Shown here: positions 29,747 through 38,791 of the stretch, in pieces
Layout of the letters: every line of letters begins with the position of its first letter
How positions within the stretch are numbered: the first letter of the stretch is position 1
DNA from: Agrobacterium tumefaciens
GTDB taxonomy: Bacteria > Pseudomonadota > Alphaproteobacteria > Rhizobiales > Rhizobiaceae
NCBI RefSeq assembly: GCF_005221325.1
Contig: NZ_CP039889.1
Location: 1,403,501 to 1,467,500 of the forward strand
Length of the DNA stretch: 64,000 nt
Direction: 5' to 3'
Made by a program: the position numbers and the translations under genes
Notes under the pieces: generated by a model
Databases searched by the model: none
The model's input: only the letters and a program-made list of their open reading frames with translations
Told to the model about the DNA's origin: nothing

Positions 29747-30649
29747 TCAATTGCGGGACAGGGGCAGTTTCGTTCCGGAAAGGGCGCGTTCATCGAGAAC
29801 GGTCTGGCGGAAGCGGAAAAGCTTTGCGGGGCGGCCGCCGGTTTCGGTCGCCATATCGCCGGTTTCTTCCACCAGCTGCTGCTGTTCGATCAGCCGGCGG
29901 AAATTCTGCTTGTGCAATGTCAGCCCGGCCAGCGCCTCGATGGCGCGCTGCAATTGCAGCAGGGTGAAGCTATCAGCCATAAGCTCGAACACCACCGGCC
30001 GGTATTTGATCTTGGCGCGCAGGCGGGCAATGCCGGTGGCAAGGATGCGGCGGTGGTCGGCAAACATCGGCCTGCCGAAATTGACCCGCGGTTCACCCTG
30101 CGCTTCCTCGACCAGCCCCGCCTCATACAGCAACTCATAACGCTGCAGGGTCAGTTCCTCGTTCCAGCCGCCGCCATCCAGCCCGAAGGTGAAATCGGCG
30201 CGCAGGTGACGCTGTGTCTTGCTGGCGGGATCGGAATCGGCCCAGGCGCGCAGCCTGTCGATGATGTCGCCGAGAATATCAGGAGATCCCTGGCGGTGGT
30301 CTTCCCAGGGGAAATATTCGTACCAGCCATGCCAAAGGGCGCGTTTGCCGCCGGAAGCTTCCTGTTCTCGCACCAGGCCGAGATACCCGATGGAGATGGT
30401 TCTGCCGCCCAAAATCTCGTTGTTGCGGTCGCGGTCGGCGAAAGTATAGAGCTGTTCGAGATAACCGACGGGGTGATGGGTCTGTTCGTGAATCCATTCC
30501 CGCAGCCCGCTCTGAAGCGTCCTGTGCCCGAATTCGAACGGGCCCGAGGGAAGGGCAGCACCTTCGCGAACGGTCATGACGCGCGGTTCATCCGTGGTGA
30601 TGGCGGTGACGACGGCGATGAGTTCGGCATGGGCAAGCCCGATGGTCAC
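29747..30649 (-). CDS. nadQ: Nudix-like transcriptional regulator of NAD synthesis (NadQ/NrtR type)
   Basis: 300 residues from a GTG at 30,649 (AGAGGAG ahead). The N-terminal half is a Nudix fold: GLAHAELIAVVTAI strand, FEFGHRTLQSGLREWIHEQT where the Nudix box should be but with the catalytic glutamates lost, and GRTISIGYLGLV. The C-terminal half is a winged helix (LTLQRYELLYEAGLV and ALAGLTLHKQNFRRLIEQQQLVEETG). The family senses NAD-related metabolites and represses NAD genes. It is directly upstream of nadABC on the same strand, with two palindromes in the gap. An NrtR name would also be defensible. Confidence 0.88.
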   Translation of the reverse strand: MTIGLAHAELIAVVTAITTDEPRVMTVREGAALPSGPFEFGHRTLQSGLREWIHEQTHHPVGYLEQLYTFADRDRNNEILGGRTISIGYLGLVREQEASGGKRALWHGWYEYFPWEDHRQGSPDILGDIIDRLRAWADSDPASKTQRHLRADFTFGLDGGGWNEELTLQRYELLYEAGLVEEAQGEPRVNFGRPMFADHRRILATGIARLRAKIKYRPVVFELMADSFTLLQLQRAIEALAGLTLHKQNFRRLIEQQQLVEETGDMATETGGRPAKLFRFRQTVLDERALSGTKLPLSRN

Positions 30650-30854
30650 GGCGGCTCCTCTGGTCGCTGGCTGCGGTATCAGCCTTCTTGGCACAGGAAG
30701 GTTGCTTCGCCAACATGGCGGCCGAAAAGGCCTGTCGATAAGGTCGGCGCGAAAACAGGATTGTCGTCAGACGAAAGGATGATTCTTGTGGTTAGCCGTC
30801 TGCCGTCATGTATGTTAAAGACCCGACACAAGCATTTCAGACTGTAGAAGGCCG

Positions 30855-31229
30855 ATGCTGGAAAACATATCTCTCGAAGAGACACTTGTGGGTTACTACA
30901 CTTGGAACGTCGGGCAAAATCTGGTCTATCTGGATGCCGTGACCGCCCGCCTGCGTGAATTTTCCCCGGAAGAAGCCGCCCGCGGCATTCCGGTCGAAGA
31001 CTTCATCGCGCAGATCGAAAGCGGCTCGCGGGCCCGCGTCGCCAAGGCGGTTTATAATTCGCTGACGAATGGCGTGTTCTACGATCAGGAATATCGCATC
31101 CGGCTCAAATCCGGTGGTTTTCGCTGGTTGCGGACGACGGGAAGAGTGATCCTGGATGGCGACCGGATTCCGATCATGGCCATGGGTACGGTGCGGGATG
31201 TCAGCGCAGGCAAGGTTTTATTGATGTGA
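30855..31229 (+). CDS. single-domain PAS protein
   Basis: 124 residues, all one PAS_3-type fold: strands VGYYTWNVGQNLVYLD, helix region LREFSPEEAARGIPVEDFIAQI, then FYDQEYRIRLKSGGFRWLRTTGRVI and IMAMGTVRDVS. No output domain (kinase, cyclase or DNA-binding) is attached, so it is a sensor or adaptor that must act through a partner. Divergent from nadQ with 205 bp between; no operon partner downstream apart from a putative secreted protein. Ligand unknown. Confidence 0.75.
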   Translation: MLENISLEETLVGYYTWNVGQNLVYLDAVTARLREFSPEEAARGIPVEDFIAQIESGSRARVAKAVYNSLTNGVFYDQEYRIRLKSGGFRWLRTTGRVILDGDRIPIMAMGTVRDVSAGKVLLM

Positions 31230-31300
31230 CGTGAAGCCGGCCGCGCTTTATGAGGCGGCCCATCTATTTTATGTCGTTCATTGTTTGATGTTGCGGTGAC

Positions 31301-31804
31301 ATGGTCCGGCAGATCGCAATTTTGCTGTTTCAGATCGCCCTGGCCATAGGCCTTGGCATATCAGGCATCCGCATTGCTTCGCTTGTCAATGGCGAGGCGA
31401 CCTCCGCGCCGGCGGGCCTGGCCGCCAATACGGAACTGCTGTGGACGACCACGCCGGTGCGGGTGGATCCTCGCAGCCAGACTTTTGAGCGTATTCCGAC
31501 ACCGCCTGATCTCTATCCGCTGAAAATGCACGCCGATCAGCGCCTGAGGGTGATCTCTAGCAGCCGTTTCGCCTTCAAGGGCCAGGAATTCCGTCTCGCC
31601 GGCGTGGAGGAGCTCGAGCGCAACCGAGTCTGTACCGGCCCCGACGGCCGCCGTTACGCCTGCGGGCTGAATGCCTTCAAGGCGCTTCAGAACCGCCTGC
31701 GCGGCAGATATCTGGAGTGTCGCGAGATGGGGGAGGAGAGCGGTGCGCCCCGGCCTGTCGAGTGCCGGATCAACGGGCAGGATGTGCGGGCGTTGTTGCA
31801 ATAA
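31301..31804 (+). CDS. secreted or membrane-anchored SNase-like protein
   Basis: 167 residues with an N-terminal hydrophobic segment (IAILLFQIALAIGLGISGI, residues 4-22) that is a signal peptide or anchor. The C-terminal half (FAFKGQEFRLAGVEELERNRVC, CGLNAFKALQNRLRGRYLEC) resembles the core of thermonuclease-like OB-fold proteins, where a strand-turn FRLxGV precedes the active-site helix. The canonical catalytic Arg/Glu set is not clearly present, so a nuclease activity is doubtful. Cysteine-rich near 107-140, suiting a periplasmic protein. Confidence 0.6.
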   Translation: MVRQIAILLFQIALAIGLGISGIRIASLVNGEATSAPAGLAANTELLWTTTPVRVDPRSQTFERIPTPPDLYPLKMHADQRLRVISSSRFAFKGQEFRLAGVEELERNRVCTGPDGRRYACGLNAFKALQNRLRGRYLECREMGEESGAPRPVECRINGQDVRALLQ

Positions 31805-31877
31805 CAATTGCTTCAGGCGGTGCTGCGCAACGATAAACCGGTTGGCCGGATGCGCGATATTTTTGTCTGGGAAGATT

Positions 31878-31953
<76 letters not shown>

Positions 31954-32052
31954 ATAAGGGTTCCGGCATTTCTTCCGGTTCCGGGAACCGAAGCGGCTGT
32001 TGTTCCGTTCGGTGGCGGCTTACTACTGCGGCTTTCCGGCGAGTGCAAGCAT

Positions 32053-32090
32053 AAAAAACGGCCCGGCGTCATTTTTTTGTCGTCGGGCCG
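32053..32090 (-). terminator. rho-independent terminator of the FYDLN-acid gene
   Basis: On the minus strand CGGCCCGACG and CGCCGGGCCG form a 10-bp stem with one mismatch around an A-rich loop, followed by six T residues, 16 bases after the stop at 32,106. Confidence 0.88.
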
Positions 32091-32105
32091 AATTATCAAG
32101 TCAAA

Positions 32106-32492
32106 TCAAGCTTCTTCGTCGTCGCCCGGTACGCCGATGATGCCGGACATGTCGTCGTCGTCATCTTCGTCGTCGGTTTCGAGGAAGGTGTCGTCATCGT
32201 CATCGATTTCGACGTCGTCGTCGTCGCCCATATCGGGGATTTCGTCGCCGCTGTTGTCGCCGTCGGCATCTTCCAGCGACACGAGTTCGACTTCCGTGTT
32301 TTCGGCGTCGACTTCCGCCACTTCCTCTTCTTCAGCCTGCTCCATCTTGGCCTGAGCCGTGCTTTCCTCGAAGAAGGAGAGCGGCCAGGACTTGCCGCTA
32401 TAGGGAGAAACGACCGGGTCGCGATTCAGATCGTAGAATTTCTTGCCGGTATCGGGGTCTGTACGCTTGGTACCAAGTTCCGTTTTTGCCAC
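32106..32492 (-). CDS. FYDLN-acid (TIGR02300) family protein
   Basis: 128 residues. The N-terminus MAKTELGTKRTDPDTGKKFY then DLNRDPVVSPYSG is the family signature, possibly a small zinc-less ribbon; the C-terminal two thirds is extremely acidic, with runs such as DDDDVEIDDDDD and DEDDDDD. Conserved in most alphaproteobacteria and of unknown function. In relatives it usually neighbours the aroA-cmk-rpsA genes, as here except that aroA is absent. The acidic tail could mimic nucleic acid, but this is speculation. Confidence 0.88.
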   Translation of the reverse strand: MAKTELGTKRTDPDTGKKFYDLNRDPVVSPYSGKSWPLSFFEESTAQAKMEQAEEEEVAEVDAENTEVELVSLEDADGDNSGDEIPDMGDDDDVEIDDDDDTFLETDDEDDDDDMSGIIGVPGDDEEA

Positions 32493-32718
32493 TGTCTAAG
32501 CCTCAAATTGTCGAATGAGTTTCGGTGTGTACGCCGTAAAACCGGCATAGACGGTAAAATTTATAGCCGGTCCCCTTAATCGTTGCGCTCTTTCGTGTCA
32601 AAGACAAACTTCGGGTGCTGCCTCCCATGGCGCAAGCCCTATGTGTGAATGCTTATATAAAAAGAGAGGCATTACACACTTTATTATATCTATAACGGAT
32701 GCACAGACGGGACGCTTC

Positions 32719-33351
32719 ATGACCTTTACGATTGCCATAGACGGGCCGGCTGCGGCGGGCAAAGGAACGCTTTCGCGCAGGATCGCGGAGACCTATGGCT
32801 TTCATCATCTCGATACCGGGCTGACCTACAGGGCAACCGCCAAGGCGCTTCTGGATGCCGGCCTGCCGCTCGATAACGAGGCGGTGGCGGAAAAAATGGC
32901 GCTGGAACTCGACCTTGCCGGGCTCGACCGCACCGTTCTTTCCCGGCACGAGATTGGCGAGGCTGCGTCGAAAATTGCTGTGATGACGCCGGTGAGACGT
33001 GCGCTCGTCAAGGCCCAGCAGCTTTTTGCCTTGAGGGAGCCGGGCACGGTTCTGGATGGCCGCGATATCGGAACGGTTGTCTGCCCTGAGGCGCCGGTGA
33101 AGCTTTACGTCACGGCCTCCGCCGACGTGCGGGCACGGCGCCGTTACGATGAAATTCTGGCCAATGGCGGTAATGACGATTATGATGCCATTTTCGCCGA
33201 GGTGAAAAAGCGCGATGAGCGCGACATGGGCCGCGCCGACAGCCCGTTGAGGCCTGCGGAAGACGCGCACTTGCTAGATACGTCGGAAATGAGTATAGAG
33301 GCGGCGTTTCAGGCCGCGCGCACGATTATCGACGCCGCCCTGAAGAGATAG
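32719..33351 (+). CDS. cmk: cytidylate kinase
   Basis: Phosphorylates CMP and dCMP with ATP. 210 residues from the ATG at 32,719, where the P-loop [17 protein letters not shown] begins at residue 6; the upstream ATG at 32,641 adds 26 unlike residues. Further motifs are LDTGLTYRA near 34, [21 protein letters not shown] near 113 and [13 protein letters not shown] near 165. It precedes rpsA by 169 bp, a widespread gene pair. An A/T-rich tract at 32,648-32,700 probably holds its promoter. Confidence 0.95.
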   Translation: MTFTIAIDGPAAAGKGTLSRRIAETYGFHHLDTGLTYRATAKALLDAGLPLDNEAVAEKMALELDLAGLDRTVLSRHEIGEAASKIAVMTPVRRALVKAQQLFALREPGTVLDGRDIGTVVCPEAPVKLYVTASADVRARRRYDEILANGGNDDYDAIFAEVKKRDERDMGRADSPLRPAEDAHLLDTSEMSIEAAFQAARTIIDAALKR

Positions 33352-33520
33352 GTTTTTCGCGGAACGGCTTGCCGCCGTCTGCGTTTAGTCCGGAATTGCC
33401 TGAAGACATGTCCTTGCGCCGGAAAGCCTTTTAAAAAGGCGGGCATGGGTTCGGGTATCAACAACACTAGCCCACCGGCGCTTTGTATTCGCCCTCAAGC
33501 GGATGCATTCAGGAGATTTC

Positions 33521-35221
33521 ATGTCAGTATCTACCCCCACGCGCGACGATTTCGCAGCGCTTCTCGAAGAATCCTTTGCCTCTAACGATCTTGCCGAAGG
33601 CTATGTTGCCAAGGGTATCGTCACGGCAATCGAGAAGGACGTCGCGATCGTTGACGTCGGTCTGAAGGTCGAAGGTCGCGTTCCGCTCAAGGAATTCGGC
33701 GCGAAGTCCAAGGACGGCACGCTGAAGGTCGGCGACGAAGTCGAAGTTTACGTCGAGCGCATCGAAAACGCTCTCGGCGAAGCTGTTCTGTCGCGCGAGA
33801 AGGCTCGCCGCGAAGAAAGCTGGGTCAAGCTCGAAGCCAAGTTCGAAGCTGGCGAGCGCGTCGAAGGCGTCATCTTCAACCAGGTCAAGGGTGGTTTCAC
33901 CGTCGATCTGGACGGCGCTGTTGCCTTCCTTCCGCGTTCGCAGGTCGACATCCGTCCGATCCGCGACGTTACCCCGCTGATGCACAACCCGCAGCCCTTC
34001 GAAATCCTCAAGATGGACAAGCGTCGCGGCAACATCGTTGTCTCGCGCCGCACGGTTCTCGAAGAGTCGCGTGCCGAGCAGCGTTCTGAAATCGTTCAGA
34101 ACCTCGAAGAAGGCCAGGTTGTTGACGGCGTCGTCAAGAACATCACCGATTACGGTGCGTTCGTTGACCTCGGCGGCATCGACGGCCTGCTGCACGTTAC
34201 CGACATGGCATGGCGCCGCGTCAACCATCCTTCGGAAATCCTCAACATTGGCCAGCAGGTCAAGGTTCAGATCATCCGCATCAACCAGGAAACCCACCGT
34301 ATCTCGCTCGGCATGAAGCAGCTCGAGTCGGATCCTTGGGATGGCATCTCCGCCAAGTACCCGGTTGGCAAGAAGATCTCCGGTACGGTCACGAACATCA
34401 CCGACTACGGTGCATTCGTTGAGCTGGAGCCGGGCATCGAAGGCCTGATCCACATTTCCGAAATGTCCTGGACCAAGAAGAACGTACATCCCGGCAAGAT
34501 CCTGTCCACGAGCCAGGAAGTTGACGTTGTCGTTCTCGAAGTCGATCCGTCCAAGCGCCGTATCTCGCTCGGCCTCAAGCAGACGCTGGAAAACCCGTGG
34601 CAGGCATTTGCCTTCAGCCATCCGGCCGGCACTGAAGTCGAAGGCGAAGTCAAGAACAAGACCGAATTCGGCCTGTTCATTGGCCTCGAAGGCGATGTTG
34701 ACGGCATGGTTCACCTGTCGGATCTCGACTGGAACCGTCCGGGCGAACAGGTCATCGAAGAGTTCAACAAGGGTGACGTGGTCAAGGCCGTCGTTCTCGA
34801 TGTTGACGTCGAAAAGGAACGCATCTCGCTCGGCATCAAGCAGCTCGGCAAGGATGCTGTCGGTGAAGCCGCAACCTCCGGCGACCTGCGCAAGAACGCA
34901 GTCGTTTCGTGCGAAGTCATCGCCGTTAACGACGGTGGTGTGGAAGTGAAGCTCGTCAACCACGAGGACATCACCTCCTTCATCCGCCGCAACGACCTCG
35001 CACGCGATCGTGACGATCAGCGTCCGGAGCGTTTCGCAGTTGGCCAGGTTTTCGACGCTCGCGTCGTCAACTTCTCGAAGAAGGACCGCAAGGTCATGCT
35101 TTCGATCAAGGCTCTGGAAATCGCTGAAGAGAAGGAAGCCGTCGCACAGTTCGGTTCTTCCGACTCGGGCGCTTCGCTAGGCGACATCCTCGGCGCGGCT
35201 CTGAAGAACCGCGGCGAATAA
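33521..35221 (+). CDS. rpsA: 30S ribosomal protein S1
   Basis: 566 residues from the ATG at 33,521 (CAGGAGATTTC ahead). Six S1 RNA-binding repeats can be followed by their GXFVXL/GLL-type cores, for example VAIVDVGLKVEGRVPL (near 36), TVDLDGAVAFLPRSQ (126), GAFVDLGGIDGLLHVTDM (213), GAFVELEPGIEGLIHISEM (298), GLFIGLEGDVDGMVHLSDL (385). It binds mRNA leaders during initiation. Codon use is strongly biased toward C/G-ending preferred codons, as expected for a highly expressed gene, which also explains long open frames on the other strand. Confidence 0.97.
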   Translation: MSVSTPTRDDFAALLEESFASNDLAEGYVAKGIVTAIEKDVAIVDVGLKVEGRVPLKEFGAKSKDGTLKVGDEVEVYVERIENALGEAVLSREKARREESWVKLEAKFEAGERVEGVIFNQVKGGFTVDLDGAVAFLPRSQVDIRPIRDVTPLMHNPQPFEILKMDKRRGNIVVSRRTVLEESRAEQRSEIVQNLEEGQVVDGVVKNITDYGAFVDLGGIDGLLHVTDMAWRRVNHPSEILNIGQQVKVQIIRINQETHRISLGMKQLESDPWDGISAKYPVGKKISGTVTNITDYGAFVELEPGIEGLIHISEMSWTKKNVHPGKILSTSQEVDVVVLEVDPSKRRISLGLKQTLENPWQAFAFSHPAGTEVEGEVKNKTEFGLFIGLEGDVDGMVHLSDLDWNRPGEQVIEEFNKGDVVKAVVLDVDVEKERISLGIKQLGKDAVGEAATSGDLRKNAVVSCEVIAVNDGGVEVKLVNHEDITSFIRRNDLARDRDDQRPERFAVGQVFDARVVNFSKKDRKVMLSIKALEIAEEKEAVAQFGSSDSGASLGDILGAALKNRGE

Positions 35222-35246
35222 TCGCTCCGATCTTTTGACATGAAGA

Positions 35247-35275
35247 ACCCGCCGGAATTTCCGGCGGGTTTTTTA
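35247..35275 (+). terminator. rho-independent terminator of rpsA
   Basis: ACCCGCCGGAA and TTCCGGCGGGT form an almost perfect stem with a very small loop, followed by TTTTTTATT, 25 bases after the rpsA stop. Confidence 0.93.
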
Positions 35276-35319
35276 TTGGTCGTATGTTGAGCAGGTGAGC
35301 GGGTACAGCCGCACTCTTC

Positions 35320-36861
35320 TCAAAGCATGCCGCTCATCCTGAGATAATAATTCTCCGCGCTGTCGTCGGAAGTCGCTGCGGGCGCGCTTTCCGGCTCGTC
35401 GATCACGTCATTGGCGGCGATGCGTTCTTCCGTATCGTCCTGACCACCGGAATTGTCAGCGCCTGCCTCGGCTTCGCCTTCCGCTTCATCCTCTGAAAAT
35501 GGACCGCCGCCACGGGGCGGTGTTTCGGATTCATAATCTTCATCCGCTGGCGGGTAGGCGACGAGCGGCAACGGCGTACCGTCTTTTGCGAAAGCAGCAG
35601 CGATCAAGGATTGCGAGGCCGATTGCTCCAGCATGGCCATTCTCACTTCCGGATCCAATGTGCCACGGGACAGCGGCTGGGCATCGGGGCGATGGGCCGT
35701 GGTCTCAGTTTCGTCGCCCGAAGGGCGGGCAGCGGCCGTCGCGAGCGCGCTTTTTTCGGCGAGTTGGTCTTCGAGAGGCTGCGCCGGAATGCTCTGTGGT
35801 GCGACGGGAGGCTGCTGTGTTGTGTTCGCTCTGGCGGGAAGTTTGCCGGTCGCGGCGGCCAGCAGAAGATTGGCCATAGTCTCGCCGTCGTTTTCCGCCT
35901 GGGCGACGATGGACGGTAAGACCGGGCGAGGATCCTTTTGCTCGATCTTCGTCATCTCGCGGTGCGGAATGGCAGGGCGTGTCTCGCTGGCTTCCGCGCG
36001 TGGCGGATTGGCCGGGCGGGGCTCTGCCGGGACTTCTTTCGGCGCACTGTTCGTTGGCGCTGGAAGCGGACGCAGCGTGTTTTCTGTTTTAGCACCCGGT
36101 TTCGTCGCTTCGCCCGGTGGTTCAGCTGTGTCGGCAAGTGGGGCGGCAAGAGGAAGACGGGCATCCGGCTGTGCGATCAGCGCCGCCACCGTGGCTTTCA
36201 CCGCCGCGCCGCTGAAAGCAAGCGGACCGATAAGCAGGGGCAGCAGCCGGCTCGCTATCGCGGAATTCGCCGGTTGTGCCGTTGTGGCCGGGTTCTGGCG
36301 GCTTTCTCCATTCTGGCTCGGGGCGTTCTGCGGTTTCGACTGGGTGGGCTGTGCGGGAGCGGGGTTGTTCTGCTGATAGGAAGACACCACCGCCTTTGTC
36401 GCAAGATCCATTCCCCTGTAGCGGGAAAGTTCGATCAGCAGCGCCAGGCGGGCAGCATCCGGCCCGGTCGGTTGTTTCAGAATTTCGGCGAGCATCGCAA
36501 GGGTCAGGCCCTGCAAGGCTTTTCCGACCTGCTGTTCCAGCGCCATACGCTGGGTAGCGGGCAGGGTGCGCAGGGCCTCCGTCAGCCGCGTCACATAGGT
36601 CTCTATGGCTTCGCCATCCCGCCGCGGCAGGTTCATCAGCTTGCCCAGTGCTTCCGCCAGAACTGCGGTGCTGCGGGAAAGCTGGAATTCGCTGGTAAGG
36701 GAAGCGATTGCGGCACGGGCGAAAAGGTTGCTGCTATTTTCAGGGACGGGATTGGTCGCCTGCGGTGGCACGGCGTCCTTCACCTGTGCACGCGGTGTCA
36801 GCGGTACGGTGGTGCCATAGGCGGCATCGGCTGCCGCAATTTTCGGTACAGGCGGTAACAT
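35320..36861 (-). CDS. Pro/Ala-rich hypothetical protein with helical repeat domain
   Basis: 513 residues from the ATG at 36,861 (GGAACGGAG ahead). No family recognised. Residues about 45-165 are helical, with a segment LTEALRTLPATQRMALEQQ followed by GLTLAMLAEILKQP that resembles a segment of the 409-residue protein two genes upstream. Residues about 175-430 are low-complexity Pro/Ala/Glu/Thr, like a flexible linker, and the C-terminus is acidic, ending ENYYLRMSGML. The layout of helical domain plus long disordered region recalls flagellar hook-length or secretion-ruler proteins, but nothing proves that. Same strand as two other unrecognised genes upstream. Confidence 0.75.
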   Translation of the reverse strand: MLPPVPKIAAADAAYGTTVPLTPRAQVKDAVPPQATNPVPENSSNLFARAAIASLTSEFQLSRSTAVLAEALGKLMNLPRRDGEAIETYVTRLTEALRTLPATQRMALEQQVGKALQGLTLAMLAEILKQPTGPDAARLALLIELSRYRGMDLATKAVVSSYQQNNPAPAQPTQSKPQNAPSQNGESRQNPATTAQPANSAIASRLLPLLIGPLAFSGAAVKATVAALIAQPDARLPLAAPLADTAEPPGEATKPGAKTENTLRPLPAPTNSAPKEVPAEPRPANPPRAEASETRPAIPHREMTKIEQKDPRPVLPSIVAQAENDGETMANLLLAAATGKLPARANTTQQPPVAPQSIPAQPLEDQLAEKSALATAAARPSGDETETTAHRPDAQPLSRGTLDPEVRMAMLEQSASQSLIAAAFAKDGTPLPLVAYPPADEDYESETPPRGGGPFSEDEAEGEAEAGADNSGGQDDTEERIAANDVIDEPESAPAATSDDSAENYYLRMSGML

Positions 36862-37120
36862 GCTGCGCTCCGTTCCTATCGGTGACCGCGGCTGGCTGCG
36901 AAAAGACCAATCCCCATTGGCTCTCTGATCCGCATCTGGCTTGAATGTTGAAAAATCGCCGCGCCGGTGATGTACAGGTGTCATCTCGCCCGCTCATGCG
37001 GGAGCGCCATATGCGCTCCGGCCGTTATTCCGGTTTCTGCGCATACAGAATCATCTGGTTCAATCTTGGCTTGCAGTTATTAAGATTTGGCTAACTAACG
37101 AATTGCGCGCGACGATGCGG
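36862..37120. other. intergenic gap inside the unrecognised three-gene cluster
   Basis: 259 bp without a gene. It is A/T-richer near 37,070-37,105 and probably carries the minus-strand promoter of the 513-residue protein. I see no strong palindrome or terminator. Confidence 0.4.
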
Positions 37121-37441
37121 TCAGGGTGAAACGCCGATGAACATGCGGTAAAGGCCGTTATCGTCAGAATTGACCGAGGAAATATGGTCGGGGTCGCTGG
37201 TTGCAGCCTCAAAAGCCTCGGGTGGCATGGCGTCGAGCCAGCTTGCTTTGGGAAGGCTTCGTTCCGGTTGCATCTCCCCGGGCGCGACGGGCGGGCCCTC
37301 GTCACCGGCTGCGGTGAAAGCAGCGTCATCGGGAACGAGTGGCGGGGCGGCCATGGCCAGCAGCGCCTGCGCCGCATCGGGCTCGTTGTCGTAAACGAGG
37401 CTGCCGGATAGGCCGGAAATATCGGTCATGTCTGAACTCAC
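37121..37441 (-). CDS. small hypothetical protein with DDNGLY tail
   Basis: 106 residues from a GTG at 37,441; an ATG at 37,429 is an equally good start. Acidic, probably mostly disordered, with a C-terminus SDDNGLYRMFIGVSP. The DDNGLY motif recurs near the C-terminus of the upstream 409-residue protein (IDDNGLYELLKKKAA), which suggests a shared docking or export signal. No known domain. Short distance (36 bp) from that gene indicates an operon. Confidence 0.6.
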   Translation of the reverse strand: MSSDMTDISGLSGSLVYDNEPDAAQALLAMAAPPLVPDDAAFTAAGDEGPPVAPGEMQPERSLPKASWLDAMPPEAFEAATSDPDHISSVNSDDNGLYRMFIGVSP

Positions 37442-37477
37442 ATCATGTTTCGCTCAAGTTACGGTCGCAAGCGGCAA

Positions 37478-38707
37478 TCATGCCGCCTTTTTCTTCAGCA
37501 GTTCGTAAAGGCCATTGTCGTCGATGGAGATCGGCAGAATCGCGGCGCGGGCGTCTTTGACGAGCCCCTGCGCATCGAGCAGTTTTTTGGCGTCATTTTC
37601 CGCATCGGCGGGATTGGCGGCCGCATCTGTGCTTACGGGTTCATTTTCGTTTTCAGCCGGGGCGGCTTCTTCCTTCGGTGTTGCCGCAAGCACCGAGATC
37701 AGCGCGGTTTCCGGTGAGATATCGACCGGCTTCGGCGCGTCAGCGCCTTCGGTTTTTTCATCCGTGGAAGCATCGATATGCTCCTTCACGACGTCCTGAA
37801 GTTCCTGCACGTCTTCAAGCTTGCCCTGCACATCGAGGGCCTTGATATCTTTTTCGCGCTCGGCCTTCACCTCGGCATCGTTGATTTCGCCGATGCGTTC
37901 TTCACCACGTTCGGCCTGCAACTCTTCCTTGGTCTTGGGGTCTGCGACGTCTTCGAGGCGCTGGATGATCTTCAGGGTTTCCCGCGTCATGAAGCGGCTG
38001 CCCTGGGCCTGATCGTTCAGGGCATCCTTCACGGCGCGCGCCTCGTCGCCATAGGGGTTGGCGATGGCGGCGATCATCTGCCGGGCGGAGATGCCGAGTT
38101 GTTTGAGGCCGGTGGATTCTTCGAGTTCGCTGACATTTTTCGGCAAGGTCGCGCGCATCGCCATGATGGCTTTTGACATCTGCTCGCCAAAATCCTCTTC
38201 CTCGCCGGTCAGGCCGGCGCCCTTTGCGATACGGGCGGCGAGGGCGGCCATGGGATCGGTCTTGGCGGTGACGCCGTTGTTCAGCACGTCCGTGACCTGT
38301 GTTTCCGAAACGCCGAAGGAGGTGAGGGAAATCGTCGTGGCTTTTCCCTGCGCATCGGCCTTTTCGAAATTGTCGGTGAGGGTCAGCGCATCCTGAAGCC
38401 GCCGGGCGAAGGAGAAACTCGACTCGTCTGCTTCCTGCGTGACGCCGAGGGCGGAGGAAAAGCGCGAGACAAGGGAGGCGAAAGCATCGGCGTCCGGCTT
38501 CATGATGCCGAACAGGTAGGAACTTATCTTTTCATTGGCGACGCGATGGCTTTCGTCCGGTTGCGGCTGGGTTTTGACCGCATCGTCCTTTTTGGTGCCG
38601 TTCGCCTTTTCATGCTCTTCGCGCTGGCGGTCCTCGATGGCTTCCACCATCGACCGCATGAGGTCGTTGACTGCAATACCCGCCGTCTGCTGTAGCGGAG
38701 TGATCAT
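37478..38707 (-). CDS. helical repeat hypothetical protein with DDNGLY tail
   Basis: 409 residues, ATG at 38,707. The first 240 residues are helical, with two copies of a repeat-like unit: SRFSSALGVTQEADESSFSF...VSETQVTDVLNN (about residues 84-145) and KGAGLTGEEEDFGEQMSKAI...LGISARQMIAAIANP (about 162-220). The middle is charged and coiled-coil-like (ERGEERIGEINDAEVKAERE), then a Glu/Ala linker and the tail IDDNGLYELLKKKAA. No enzyme motif, signal peptide or membrane segment. Likely cytoplasmic and part of a complex with its two neighbours (inference). Confidence 0.75.
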   Translation of the reverse strand: MITPLQQTAGIAVNDLMRSMVEAIEDRQREEHEKANGTKKDDAVKTQPQPDESHRVANEKISSYLFGIMKPDADAFASLVSRFSSALGVTQEADESSFSFARRLQDALTLTDNFEKADAQGKATTISLTSFGVSETQVTDVLNNGVTAKTDPMAALAARIAKGAGLTGEEEDFGEQMSKAIMAMRATLPKNVSELEESTGLKQLGISARQMIAAIANPYGDEARAVKDALNDQAQGSRFMTRETLKIIQRLEDVADPKTKEELQAERGEERIGEINDAEVKAEREKDIKALDVQGKLEDVQELQDVVKEHIDASTDEKTEGADAPKPVDISPETALISVLAATPKEEAAPAENENEPVSTDAAANPADAENDAKKLLDAQGLVKDARAAILPISIDDNGLYELLKKKAA

Positions 38708-38791
38708 CCTTCAAAGTCCCCGGCCGCCCAAAGTTGCAGCCGAGAATAGGCAATTCTGGTAAATCAGACCTTAAGCGAGGGATAAGAGCGC

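Noticed and set aside
31301..31804. Active thermonuclease
   Set aside because: The catalytic Arg/Glu set is not clearly present, so only SNase-like fold is claimed.
33524..34963. Long open frame (about 479 codons) opposite rpsA
   Set aside because: It mirrors the strongly biased codon use of rpsA, has no ribosome site and no family resemblance.
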